Shown in pieces: positions 43,335-51,066 of a stretch of 51,066 nucleotides of DNA. Position 1 is the first letter of the stretch. Every line of letters starts with the position of its first letter. Source of the stretch: Bacillota bacterium (GTDB lineage: Bacteria; Bacillota; Syntrophomonadia; Syntrophomonadales; Syntrophomonadaceae); NCBI GenBank assembly GCA_023395515.1, contig JAEWZB010000095.1:1-51066 (forward strand). The letters run 5' to 3'. The notes beneath the pieces are model-generated. The model saw nothing but the letters and a program-made list of their open reading frames with translations, was not told where the DNA came from and did not search any database. A program made the translations under genes and the position numbers.

Positions 43335-43345
43335 GAGGTGTCGCA

Positions 43346-44278
43346 GTGGAGTATGTAAGTGTGAAAGAGACTGCCGGAAAGTGGGGTATCACTCCTCGAA
43401 TGGTTAATCACTACTGTGCAGCCGGACAAATTAAGGATGCGCGGAAGATGGGCAACATGTGGCTGATCCCCAAAAATGCCGCCAAGCCTGTAGATAAAAG
43501 ACGCAAAAGCACCATCGCACCAACTAAAAAGGAATCCCCTTATAAGCCGCTGACTGAAAACAAAGATCTGTTTGTGGAGATGTTCAAGTATTTTCCTTAC
43601 CCGGTGCAAATTTGCGACCCGGAGGGGGCGATGTTATTTGCGAACGAGGCTTTTTTTAGGCATATAAAATTATCCAACCCGCCGGAGGATTTGAGAATAT
43701 TTAATACGCGCTACGAGCCGAATCTTGAAAAATGGGGCATCAAGGATTTTGTCCAGCGGGCCTATCAGGGAGAGGTTGCTTACATCTATGATGTCAAAAT
43801 GCCGATTCGAGAGGCTGTCGCAAAGTATGGCGGCAATGAAGAATTCCCTCCGGAAAGCTTATTTGTCAATATGGCCTCCTTTCCCATCTATGATGAAAAT
43901 GATCAAATCGCATATGTCGTGGGTATTTTTATCCCTACCCGTCACTATCAGGGTCGGGATGAAGTGATAAAAGGCAAGGAATACTTAGATGACCATTGGA
44001 AGGATGAGTTTGATGCGGATGCACTTTCAAGTATCGTCCATATGAGCAAGCCTTATTATACCCGTCTGTTCAAACAGCATACCGGCACGACACCCCATAT
44101 CTATCATCAGAGTGTTAAGCTTCAAAAGCTCAAAGAAATGCTGTGTGACAACAACCTATCCATTGCTCAAGTATTTGATGAATGCGGTGTGAATTACAAC
44201 GGGAACCTGGCCAAGAAGCTGAAACAGGAATTGGGCATGACCCCATCAGAGTATCGGAAACTGATGACACAAAAATAG
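43346..44278 (+). CDS. HTH-PAS-AraC three-part regulator
   Basis: This 310-residue protein has a MerR/excisionase-like HTH at residues 1-45 (VSVKETAGKWGITPRMVNHYCAAGQI), a PAS-like sensor at about 70-205 (FKYFPYPVQICDPEGAMLFANEAF), and a C-terminal AraC-type HTH (YLDDHWKDEFDADALSSIVHMSKPYYTRLFKQHTGTTPHIYHQ..., ending LGMTPSEYRKL). It is a cytosolic one-component regulator with two DNA-binding ends. GTG at 43346 is 7 bases after GGGAGG. The likely targets are its own promoter and the surface-protein gene downstream. Its composition is more GC-rich than the backbone. Confidence 0.83.
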   Translation: MEYVSVKETAGKWGITPRMVNHYCAAGQIKDARKMGNMWLIPKNAAKPVDKRRKSTIAPTKKESPYKPLTENKDLFVEMFKYFPYPVQICDPEGAMLFANEAFFRHIKLSNPPEDLRIFNTRYEPNLEKWGIKDFVQRAYQGEVAYIYDVKMPIREAVAKYGGNEEFPPESLFVNMASFPIYDENDQIAYVVGIFIPTRHYQGRDEVIKGKEYLDDHWKDEFDADALSSIVHMSKPYYTRLFKQHTGTTPHIYHQSVKLQKLKEMLCDNNLSIAQVFDECGVNYNGNLAKKLKQELGMTPSEYRKLMTQK

Positions 44279-44290
44279 CATATTCAAGAA

Positions 44291-44329
44291 TCGACTTTCG
44301 GCCACAATGGTTGCGGAGGTCTTTTTTTT
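44291..44329 (+). terminator. Probable terminator after the regulator gene
   Basis: An imperfect stem (CCACAA with TTGCGG as its tip) is followed by nine T's at about 44321-44329. The pairing has mismatches. Confidence 0.55.
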
Positions 44330-44471
44330 TGCCTGAAAAATGATGCAAAACGCAGGAAACAAGGTCACGAACGCAGTAACCCCTTTCCCCTCAGCAGTGC
44401 TAAAATCCTATCAATCGATTTATAAACTTATTAAAATACCTATCCTAAATTGAGATTGAGGAGGAAAGATT

Positions 44472-47400
44472 ATGAAGCGGAGTATTTTAAGAAAGACACT
44501 CTCGCTGCTGCTGGTGCTGCTGATACCTTTATCATCTCCGGTATTTGCCGCTGGGGAGACGGAGGAAAGCGGCGTACCCACTATTGTTGCGGGCGGTGAA
44601 ATCATCACATTTGAACCGCTGTCCGACAGCATCCGCTGGCAAAACACGGCCCAGCCGGTGTTCCCCGCAACGGTGAGCGGCACAGTATACGGCAAGCCCG
44701 CAGAAATTTCTGTGACTTGGCAGGCCGACCATGCTTATGAAGTGGAATACCCCGAAAAGGGGCTGTATGTGTTCGATGCTGTTGTGGGTGAAGGCTGCAC
44801 TCTTGCAGAGGGTGTGGAAGCGCCCCGCATCACGGTGTACATCCCCCAGACAGTCAGCGGAAGAATGGCGCGCATGGCAGGCAGCGGCACAGCGGACAGT
44901 CCGCTGGAAATCACCACGGCGGCTCAGCTTGCGGAAGTCGCCGTGCTGGTCAACGCGGGACGATTGGAAACTTTTTTGCTCAATGACGCTAACGCTGCGG
45001 TATCCCTGAAGCTGATGAACGATCTCGACCTTTCCGCATACGGTCAAAGCTACAACGGCGGCAAGGGCTGGGTGCCGGTTGGGAATGATGCGCATCCATT
45101 CAAAGGCAGTTTTGATGGAGACGGACATACAATTTCCGGTCTGTACATCGGCAACACCAACCTTGATAATGCCGGGTTGTTCGGTTGTGTTTCAGGCGGC
45201 AACATCACATCTATCTCCCTGTCGGCAGTCAATATTCATGCAGGTGACTGGGTTGGCGCTATTACCGGTTATATAGATGAAGGTAATATTGAAGATTGCC
45301 GGGGCAGCGGAATGGTCAGCGGCGGCAGCAACATTGGCGGCGTGGTTGGCTGGGTTGATACCAGCACCGCCGTAATCAAGACTTGCTCGTTTGCCGGTAT
45401 GGTCAGCGGCAGTGCCAGTTGGACGGGCGGAGTGGCCGGCAGGGTGAGCGGGAGCCTTCTACAGCACTCGTATTCAACTGCCACAGTCAACGGCAGCAAC
45501 TGGGTCGGCGGCGTGGTCGGAATGATTGAGGACAACGGCACTGTTGAATACTGTTATGCTACCGGCCCGGTCAAAGGCTCAGAATGCGTTGGCGGCATTG
45601 CGGGGATGAACGATGAGAACTGCAATTTGCAAAACTGCGCCGCGCTGAATTCGGATGTAGTGGCAAGCACCTCCGATGGCGGGCGTGTAGCGGGAGCTAA
45701 TTACATGGGTACCCTCTCCGGCAACGTGGCGTTTAGCGGGATGCTGGTAAACGGCAGCACCGTTACCAGCAGCGACTACACAGACATTAACGGCGCGGAT
45801 ATGACCGCCGCCGAAATCCAAGCGGACGGCAGCATCGCCACCCGCTTTACGGACGCTGACGGCTGGACGATTAGAAACGACAAGCTGCCCGGCTTCGGCG
45901 CAGCGGTGGATATGCCGGTGCATATCAGGGACGAAGGATATTTCACCGGCGCAGGCACATCGGAAAGCCCTTACGAGATCTCCACCCCCGCCCAGCTTGC
46001 CAAGCTGGCGGAGTTGGTAAACACGGGAGATCCTAACTACAACAGTAAATGTTACCAGCTCACCGCCGATATCGACCTCTCCGGCTATGGCTCATCCAAC
46101 ACCACTTTCAATAGCGGCAAGGGTTGGAGGCCGATCGGAAATGACCCAAATAACTTCATGGGCAAATTTGACGGCAATGGCAAGGCCATTACCGGGCTGT
46201 ATATAGATTATACCGACCTCTTTGAATTTGCCGGACTGTTCGGGGGGATCGAGGGTGGCACAATTGAAAACCTCTCGGTCAACGGATCGGTTAAAGGGAA
46301 CTTCGGTGCCGGCGTTTTGGCCGGAGCGCTTATGAAGAACTCTGAGGTGAAAAATTGTCATACCACCGGGAATGTCAATGCCGTGCAATATGCGGGCGGT
46401 CTGGTCGGCGCCATATATCACTATGACGGCTTCTCAGGAAGCACCATATCTTCCTGCTACTCCACAGCAACTGTTACTGCCAAGCAGTCCGCTGCGGGCG
46501 GTATACTCGGCGGTGGCGCATTGGGAACAATTGAATACTGCGCCGCACTAAATTCGAGTGTGACGGGACTCAGTAAAGTCGGGCGTATTGTGGGGGATAA
46601 TGACCGCAGCACCTTAACCGGAAACGCAGCCTTTTATGATATGACGGTAATGGAGGACGATAACCCTAAAATCCCCACAAGCGATGGGGCAGGAAGTGAC
46701 GGCGAAGATGTAACCGCCGATGCCTTACAGTTGGCAAGCGGCTTTCCGTACGCATTGACCGCCGCTCCGTGGACATATGAGCCCGGCTCTCTGCCCGGTC
46801 TGTTCGGCGGAACGGTAGAAATGCCCGCGCATATTACCGACAAGCTGACGAACTTCTTCGCAGGCGGTACGGGCAGCCAATCAACGCCCTACCAAATCGC
46901 AACGGCCGCGCAGCTTGCCAAGCTGGCGGAGCTGGTGAATGCGGGATCTAGTGACCCCAGTGACTACAGTGCCTACAGCGGCAAATACTACAAGCTCACC
47001 TCCGATATAGACCTCTCGGCCTATGGGAAATCCTTCCGCAGCGGCGATGGCTGGTTGCCGATTGGGCACAACGGAAGCAGCTTCTACGGCAATTTTAACG
47101 GCAACGGCAAAACCATCACCGGCCTTTATATCAACGACACCAGCCGCGATTATGCAGGACTGTTCGGATATGTCACCTCATCAGGCAATGTCCATGATTT
47201 GGTCGTAGAGAACGCGTATATCAACGCGGGAGGAAGCACCGGCATCGTCGCAGGCTACGCCTCCACCAGTGTCAGGATTGAAAAGTGCTTTGTCAGCGGC
47301 ACCGTAAAGGGAAGCGGTAATGTCGGCGGTGTGGCCGGGCATGTTAAGGATAGCTCGTTGGCCATTAGCCAATGCATAGCTGATGTCGCGGTCAGCGGTA

Positions 47401-48020
47401 CAGCCAATATTGGCGGTGTGGTCGGAACTATCGATTCCGCTGTGGTACAAAACTGTTATGCCACGGGCAATGTCAGTGGAACCGGCGACAATATCGGCGG
47501 TATCGGCGGCAAATCAACCAATGGCTCCGCCATCAAAAACTGTTATGCCACAGCCAGTGTCAGCAGTGTCAGCGGAGGAATGTATGTGGGCGGCATTGCA
47601 GGTTATGGGCAAACCATAGAGAACTGTGTTGCCTTAGGTAAAAGCGTAAAGGGGCATTTAGGTTCAACCTGTCGGGTTACCGGCGATAAATCTGTCAGCA
47701 GAAACAACTATGCCTTTTCCGCCATGACCGGCAGTGTTAACAGTGGCAAGACCGCAGACAATGTTGACGGTGCGGACGTGACCATTGCGCAAGCAAACAC
47801 CCCCGAGTTCTGGACAACGGCGGGCAATTGGTTTGGCGACGTGTGGGACGACACACTTTGGACTTTCACGGTGGGCAAGCTGCCTATACTTAAAAATCTC
47901 CCCGCCCACCTCCAATCCGGCGACGGCGGCCTTTATCTCACCGAGCGGGATATTGCCAACGCAACAGTTGATGCGGTGGACCTTACCCCTATACCGGCAG
48001 CCCAATTGAGCCAAGCTTAA
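44472..48020 (+). CDS. Giant GLUG-repeat surface protein, N-terminal part (frameshifted)
   Basis: This 1182-codon frame begins with a signal peptide (MKRSILRKTLSLLLVLLIP, cut near residue 27) and a Big_4-like domain to about residue 130. Three long modules follow, starting near residues 136, 493 and 799. Each opens G-GT-SPY-I-T-AQLA-LA-LVN-G, then DIDLS-YG, GWLPIG, F-GN-DGNG-TI-GLYI, and ends in several GLUG-type repeats (GGVVG, GGIAG). The frame ends at 48020, only because a base appears to be missing near 47986; the rest of the protein continues in another frame as 48206-50449. GAGGAGG is 7 bases before the ATG. Composition differs from the backbone. Confidence 0.85.
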   Translation: MKRSILRKTLSLLLVLLIPLSSPVFAAGETEESGVPTIVAGGEIITFEPLSDSIRWQNTAQPVFPATVSGTVYGKPAEISVTWQADHAYEVEYPEKGLYVFDAVVGEGCTLAEGVEAPRITVYIPQTVSGRMARMAGSGTADSPLEITTAAQLAEVAVLVNAGRLETFLLNDANAAVSLKLMNDLDLSAYGQSYNGGKGWVPVGNDAHPFKGSFDGDGHTISGLYIGNTNLDNAGLFGCVSGGNITSISLSAVNIHAGDWVGAITGYIDEGNIEDCRGSGMVSGGSNIGGVVGWVDTSTAVIKTCSFAGMVSGSASWTGGVAGRVSGSLLQHSYSTATVNGSNWVGGVVGMIEDNGTVEYCYATGPVKGSECVGGIAGMNDENCNLQNCAALNSDVVASTSDGGRVAGANYMGTLSGNVAFSGMLVNGSTVTSSDYTDINGADMTAAEIQADGSIATRFTDADGWTIRNDKLPGFGAAVDMPVHIRDEGYFTGAGTSESPYEISTPAQLAKLAELVNTGDPNYNSKCYQLTADIDLSGYGSSNTTFNSGKGWRPIGNDPNNFMGKFDGNGKAITGLYIDYTDLFEFAGLFGGIEGGTIENLSVNGSVKGNFGAGVLAGALMKNSEVKNCHTTGNVNAVQYAGGLVGAIYHYDGFSGSTISSCYSTATVTAKQSAAGGILGGGALGTIEYCAALNSSVTGLSKVGRIVGDNDRSTLTGNAAFYDMTVMEDDNPKIPTSDGAGSDGEDVTADALQLASGFPYALTAAPWTYEPGSLPGLFGGTVEMPAHITDKLTNFFAGGTGSQSTPYQIATAAQLAKLAELVNAGSSDPSDYSAYSGKYYKLTSDIDLSAYGKSFRSGDGWLPIGHNGSSFYGNFNGNGKTITGLYINDTSRDYAGLFGYVTSSGNVHDLVVENAYINAGGSTGIVAGYASTSVRIEKCFVSGTVKGSGNVGGVAGHVKDSSLAISQCIADVAVSGTANIGGVVGTIDSAVVQNCYATGNVSGTGDNIGGIGGKSTNGSAIKNCYATASVSSVSGGMYVGGIAGYGQTIENCVALGKSVKGHLGSTCRVTGDKSVSRNNYAFSAMTGSVNSGKTADNVDGADVTIAQANTPEFWTTAGNWFGDVWDDTLWTFTVGKLPILKNLPAHLQSGDGGLYLTERDIANATVDAVDLTPIPAAQLSQA
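47986..47989 (+). other. Apparent 1-base deletion in a C-run
   Basis: Reading CCCC as CCCCC would turn LTP-IPAAQLSQA-stop into LTPYTGSPIEPSLSVTFDG, and the frame then stays open to 50449. The resulting TPYTGSPIEPSL..F.GATLTKGTDYTV stretch is a typical surface-protein repeat, which shows the two frames were once one gene. Confidence 0.85.
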
Positions 48021-48205
48021 GTGTCACCTTTGACGGTGCAACGCTTACGAAGGGTACGGATTATACCGTCACCGTCACCAGCACGGACAATACAGACTCA
48101 GGCACCAGTGCAGGAGCCAACATCGGAGCGGTTACTCTGACGATTACCGGCAAGGGCAACTTCAAGGGCACAATACCCGGTATAAGCTATAACATCATCA
48201 AAAAG

Positions 48206-50449
48206 GTGCCCACGGAGGCTGATTTGACCTATGCTCTTACCGCTAAGACCTATAACGGCTTGACTCAACCGCTTAGTGTGACCGCTAAAACTGCAGGGCT
48301 TGGCGCGATTACAGTCAAATATGACGGAAGCACCACCGAACCAAAGGATGCCAAAACCTACGTCGTCACGGCGAGTATAGCGGAAAGTACAAATTATACA
48401 GCCGCAGATATTATCCTTGGTAATCACACCATTAACAAGGCAGAGCTGACCGTCATCGGCATTGAGGCAAAGGCCTATGATGGCACAACCGGTGCAGATG
48501 GGCTGGCTTTAACCTTCCAAGGTCTGCAAAACGGAGAAGAACTGGAGCGCGGCCTCGACTACGGAACTGCCGATTTGAGCTTTAACAGTGCCGATGCAGG
48601 TACCGGCAAAACCGTAACCGGCTTGGTGGGGCTCAATAACACTTCAAAAGCCAATAATTACTCTTTGGCAAATAGCTTGAGTCTAACCGGGCAGACCATC
48701 AACAAGGCCCCGGTTTCCGATGTAACAATGCCGGTTGATGTGGCCAGAAATTACGCTACCACCATCACGCTGTCCGAACAGCAAGTTTCTGCAATACTGA
48801 ACGATCTCACCAGCCAGTACTTAGGTTCCGTTACTTGCAGCATCACATCTGTTGCTAATGATGATGCAGTCTTGGCGACAACACCATCAATAGGCGTCAT
48901 CAACTTCCCCCTTAGCATCTACATTGCAAGTGTAGCCGACACAGGCAAAACCGCAACCATTAATGTGAAGGTAAGCAGCACGAACTATGCAGATTTTGAT
49001 GCGATTATCACCATAGTAACAAATCTCCCAACCTACACGATTACGGCCAGCGCGGGCGCCAATGGCATAATCTCCCCGTTCGGTGCAGTTGCAGTTACGA
49101 AGGGTGACAGCAAAACCTTCACGATTACGGCCAACGCAGGATATAGTATTTCATCTGTAACCGTGGACGGTGTGAATCAAGGTGCAGTTGGCACTTACAC
49201 ATTCAGTAATGTGACAGATAACCATGCTATCAGTGCGACTTTTACAGGCAACAGCGGTAGCGGTGGCTCCGGCGGCGGTAGAGGCGGCATTACTCAGCCG
49301 ACTGTCCCCGCGGCCAACGGTTCGATTCAAGTGAACTATGCCGCCTCAAACGGCACCGCTACACTCTCCCTGCCAGCCGCCCAGGTTAATGAAATCATCG
49401 AAGAGAGCCAAGGCGGTGAAGCAATACTCGACCTCTCCCAGGTCAGCGGCGTTATGGCAGCTTCCATTCCCAAGGATGCTTTGACGTCCTTCTCCCAAGC
49501 CGGACTTGACACGACTGTCAAGCTGCCTGCCGGCACTATCACCCTTGACGAAGGTGCGACGGCCTCTGTTGCGCAGCAGGCATCGGGTAGTAATTTGACC
49601 ATTGAACTGCAGCAGGCAGCAACAGGCTCTCTTAGTGATGCACAGAAAGAGGTTGTCAAGAGCGGCGACATAGTGCTGGACATCAACATCACCTCCGGTA
49701 CGAAGAAGATTAGTACCTTTGATGGGACGCTCACCGTTTCTATGCCCTACACCGGCCCACAGCCTGTGGCGGTGTGGTACTTGAACGACAAGGGCGAGTT
49801 AGAAAAGCTCAACTGTACTTTCAAAAACGGAGTGGTCAGCTTCGATCTCGACCACCTCTCCTTCTATGTGGTGGGACAGGATACAGCAAAGCACGCATGG
49901 GTCAATCTCTTTACTGATGTGAAGGAAGCTGACTGGTTCTATGCGGCGGTGAGCTTCTGTTCCGAAAAGGGCATCACCAACGGCACATCTGCCACCACTT
50001 TCAGCCCCCATGCAACGCTGACCCGGGGACAGTTCATCACCATGCTGCTGAAAGCTTATAGTATTGAAGCAGTCGCAAACCCGACCGACAACTTCGCCGA
50101 TGCGGGCAGCACCTACTACACCGGCTACCTCGCGGCGGCTAAGGCCAAGGGCATCTCAAAGGGCATGGGAGACAACAAATTCGCACCTGAAAAGGCCATC
50201 ACCCGTCAGGAGATGTTTACCCTGCTGTACAATGCACTCAAGATGCTGAACAAGCTTCCCACCACCGATAACGGCAAGACCCTTGCCGACTTCACTGACA
50301 GCAGCAGTATGGCGGTTTGGGCGACTGAGGCCATGACGCTACTTGCCCAGTCCGGCATGATTTCCGGCAGCGATGGCAAGCTCGACCCCACAGGCGGCTC
50401 CACCCGCGCACAGATGGCACAGGTGCTGCATAAGCTGTTGGAGAAGTAA
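48206..50449 (+). CDS. Giant surface protein, C-terminal part with SLH anchor (frameshifted)
   Basis: The open frame really begins near 47990; the GTG at 48206 is only the first possible start codon and has no clear RBS. It continues the protein that begins at 44472. Seen in order: MBG/YDG-like repeats (YNGLTQPLSVTAKTAG; GIEAKAYDGTTGADG), an InlB-like or Listeria-type repeat (TITASAGANGIISPFG, GYSISSVTVDGVNQG), a glycine-rich linker (SGSGGSGGGRGG), a helical region, and three SLH repeats from about residue 570 (FTDVKEADWFYAAVSFC). These anchor the protein to the cell wall. Together with the first half it would be about 1990 residues. Confidence 0.8.
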   Translation: MPTEADLTYALTAKTYNGLTQPLSVTAKTAGLGAITVKYDGSTTEPKDAKTYVVTASIAESTNYTAADIILGNHTINKAELTVIGIEAKAYDGTTGADGLALTFQGLQNGEELERGLDYGTADLSFNSADAGTGKTVTGLVGLNNTSKANNYSLANSLSLTGQTINKAPVSDVTMPVDVARNYATTITLSEQQVSAILNDLTSQYLGSVTCSITSVANDDAVLATTPSIGVINFPLSIYIASVADTGKTATINVKVSSTNYADFDAIITIVTNLPTYTITASAGANGIISPFGAVAVTKGDSKTFTITANAGYSISSVTVDGVNQGAVGTYTFSNVTDNHAISATFTGNSGSGGSGGGRGGITQPTVPAANGSIQVNYAASNGTATLSLPAAQVNEIIEESQGGEAILDLSQVSGVMAASIPKDALTSFSQAGLDTTVKLPAGTITLDEGATASVAQQASGSNLTIELQQAATGSLSDAQKEVVKSGDIVLDINITSGTKKISTFDGTLTVSMPYTGPQPVAVWYLNDKGELEKLNCTFKNGVVSFDLDHLSFYVVGQDTAKHAWVNLFTDVKEADWFYAAVSFCSEKGITNGTSATTFSPHATLTRGQFITMLLKAYSIEAVANPTDNFADAGSTYYTGYLAAAKAKGISKGMGDNKFAPEKAITRQEMFTLLYNALKMLNKLPTTDNGKTLADFTDSSSMAVWATEAMTLLAQSGMISGSDGKLDPTGGSTRAQMAQVLHKLLEK

Positions 50450-50475
50450 AACGAAATAAGGCACCATGTAAATCG

Positions 50476-50509
50476 GCAAGCCCACAGGCAACTCAGCTTG
50501 TGGGCTTGC
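50476..50509 (+). terminator. Terminator of the surface-protein gene
   Basis: GCAAGCCCACA (50476-50486) and TGTGGGCTTGC (50499-50509) form a perfect 11-bp stem with a 12-base loop, followed by TATTTTCC. Confidence 0.9.
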
Positions 50510-50680
50510 TATTTTCCATATTCAGTTTGCGTTTCTCAAATTGTCCCTATGCCCCGCTGGACTTTACGCCTTTTTCGGGGAATATACGGTACAAAACATT
50601 ATGAACGACGCGCTTAGCACACAAATAGGCGCGTGGTGGCGCATTGTAGACCATACCACAGTAATGAAACGGGCCGAATG

Positions 50681-50761
50681 ATGGTGGTGAAGGGTGATAA
50701 TCCCGAAGCTGTATTTTTCAGAGATACCGTCACGGTGCAGCCAAACACCAACTATCTGTAA
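50681..50761 (+). pseudogene. Possible C-terminal remnant of a surface-domain protein
   Basis: A 26-codon frame reads MVVKGDNPEAVFFRDTVTV then QPNTNYL and stop. The end resembles a beta-sandwich surface-protein strand (VTVQPNTNY). In another frame just upstream, GAWWRIVDHTTVMKRAE is also protein-like, which suggests a decayed gene with a frameshift. No RBS is seen. The claim is weak. Confidence 0.25.
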
Positions 50762-50870
50762 CGAATCAGATAATTCTTTTTACCTAAAGGAAATAAATTT
50801 CCCTATTGTAACAATATGGAAACAACTATCATACCATAATTATATATATTTAAAGGAGGCTTTTAAAATA

Positions 50871-51066
50871 ATGTGCAAAAATCCGCACTGTCCAATTTGT
50901 TCTCAATTCCCAAGCGCTCCAGATATCCCCAATGATAACAATGATAACAATGATAATGTTAATAATTTTTGTTTTCCACCCAACCGGCTCTGTCCGCCGC
51001 CCAGTAGACCTTGTCCGCCGGATAGGCCCTGTCCACCGCCTTGTCCACCACCGCCCCCCCCCCCCC
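50871..51066 (+). CDS. Cys/Pro-rich protein, 5' part
   Basis: AAAGGAGG lies 11-12 bases before ATG at 50871, after an AT-rich, TATAAT-like region. The frame gives MCKNPHCPICSQFPSAPDIP, then an NDN repeat (three 9-base units at 50931-50957), then repeated CPPP/RPCPP units and a proline run. It is open at the window end, where the DNA is a run of at least 13 C's. Short Cys-Pro-rich proteins of this sort occur in spore coats and cell surfaces, but no domain can be named. It is incomplete. Confidence 0.6.
   Translation, partial: MCKNPHCPICSQFPSAPDIPNDNNDNNDNVNNFCFPPNRLCPPPSRPCPPDRPCPPPCPPPPPPP

Larger units (their letters stand above)
42983..43345. other. Gene-free junction between backbone and GC-richer block
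   Basis: The first 100 bases are AT-rich and contain the miaB promoter region. CCCCA/TGGGG at 43083-43098 form a small hairpin, and from there composition rises. I see no tRNA gene, no attachment-site direct repeat and no integrase. The right part holds the promoter and inverted repeat of the regulator at 43346. Confidence 0.5.
50450..50870. other. Gene-poor stretch after the surface protein
   Basis: It holds the terminator at 50476-50509 and a remnant at 50681-50761. The rest up to about 50760 keeps the GC-richer composition of the block; after that it becomes AT-rich. No other gene was found. Confidence 0.5.

Noticed and set aside
43217..43609. Long minus-strand open frame opposite the regulator
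   Set aside because: It is antisense to a well-supported HTH-PAS-AraC gene, has no RBS and no recognisable protein pattern.
44532..45128. 198-codon minus-strand open frame opposite the surface protein
   Set aside because: It mirrors a GC-rich repeat gene, where antisense frames are common; the residues are low in structure and no start site is seen.
44880..47600. Repeats in the GLUG gene considered as a CRISPR array
   Set aside because: The repeats are coding, diverged and irregular in spacing, with no constant 25-40 base unit.

Overview
The window looks like chromosomal DNA of a low-GC, spore-forming Firmicute of the Clostridia type. The evidence is a spoVK homologue, S-layer-homology (SLH) proteins, meso-diaminopimelate dehydrogenase, Gram-positive style ribosome sites and a LexA box, and abundant TTG starts. 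It also keeps much of the Bacillus-type block miaB-ymcA-mutS-mutL / miaA-hfq / spoVK-ynbB / glnA / lexA. I cannot fix a genus from sequence alone. No tRNA, rRNA, CRISPR array, transposase or phage gene was seen.

Layout. 1-427: the end of a TetR-type regulator and non-coding DNA of higher GC, joined to AT-rich backbone near 420. 428-13700: ddh, a DUF4397 protein, an MFS transporter, an HD phosphohydrolase, speD, a divergent pair of CpXC zinc-ribbon paralogues, an exported PepSY/YcdB-SLH protein, a long-chain acyl-CoA synthetase followed by a 122-bp palindrome, a small CBM25-like protein, a coiled-coil FlxA-like protein with a possible sigma-D promoter, a MOSC protein, and pssA-psd. 13870-18409: a PAS hybrid histidine kinase overlapping a REC-GGDEF diguanylate cyclase, which overlaps convergently a B12-binding radical SAM protein. 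18430-25124: murB, glcD-glcF, ttcA-like, lexA and glnA. 25194-31675: DUF456, ynbB, spoVK, a hicAB toxin-antitoxin module, a guanylate kinase-like protein, a dNTPase, a flavin-binding split-barrel protein and hfq. 31717-42982 (all minus): miaB, ymcA/ylbF, mutS, a hydantoinase/oxoprolinase-like protein, a histone-deacetylase-like protein with a zinc-ribbon tail, mutL, an RsmJ-like methyltransferase and miaA. The hydantoinase and deacetylase sit inside the mismatch-repair operon with 1- and 4-nt overlaps.

From about 43080 to 50770 composition changes to higher GC and different codon use. This looks like an acquired block: a regulator with three parts (HTH, PAS, AraC) and a very large exported SLH protein built from three GLUG-type modules, MBG-like repeats and an SLH anchor. 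That gene is split by what looks like a single missing C in a C-run at 47986-47989. The last 300 bases return to AT-rich DNA and hold the start of a Cys/Pro-rich protein that runs off the end of the window in a poly-C run.

Most genes are ordinary housekeeping. The parts most worth a second look are the HDAC plus hydantoinase inside mutS-mutL, the three-part regulator beside the giant surface protein with its 9-bp inverted repeat, the divergent CpXC pair, the two intergenic structured elements, and the hicAB palindrome.
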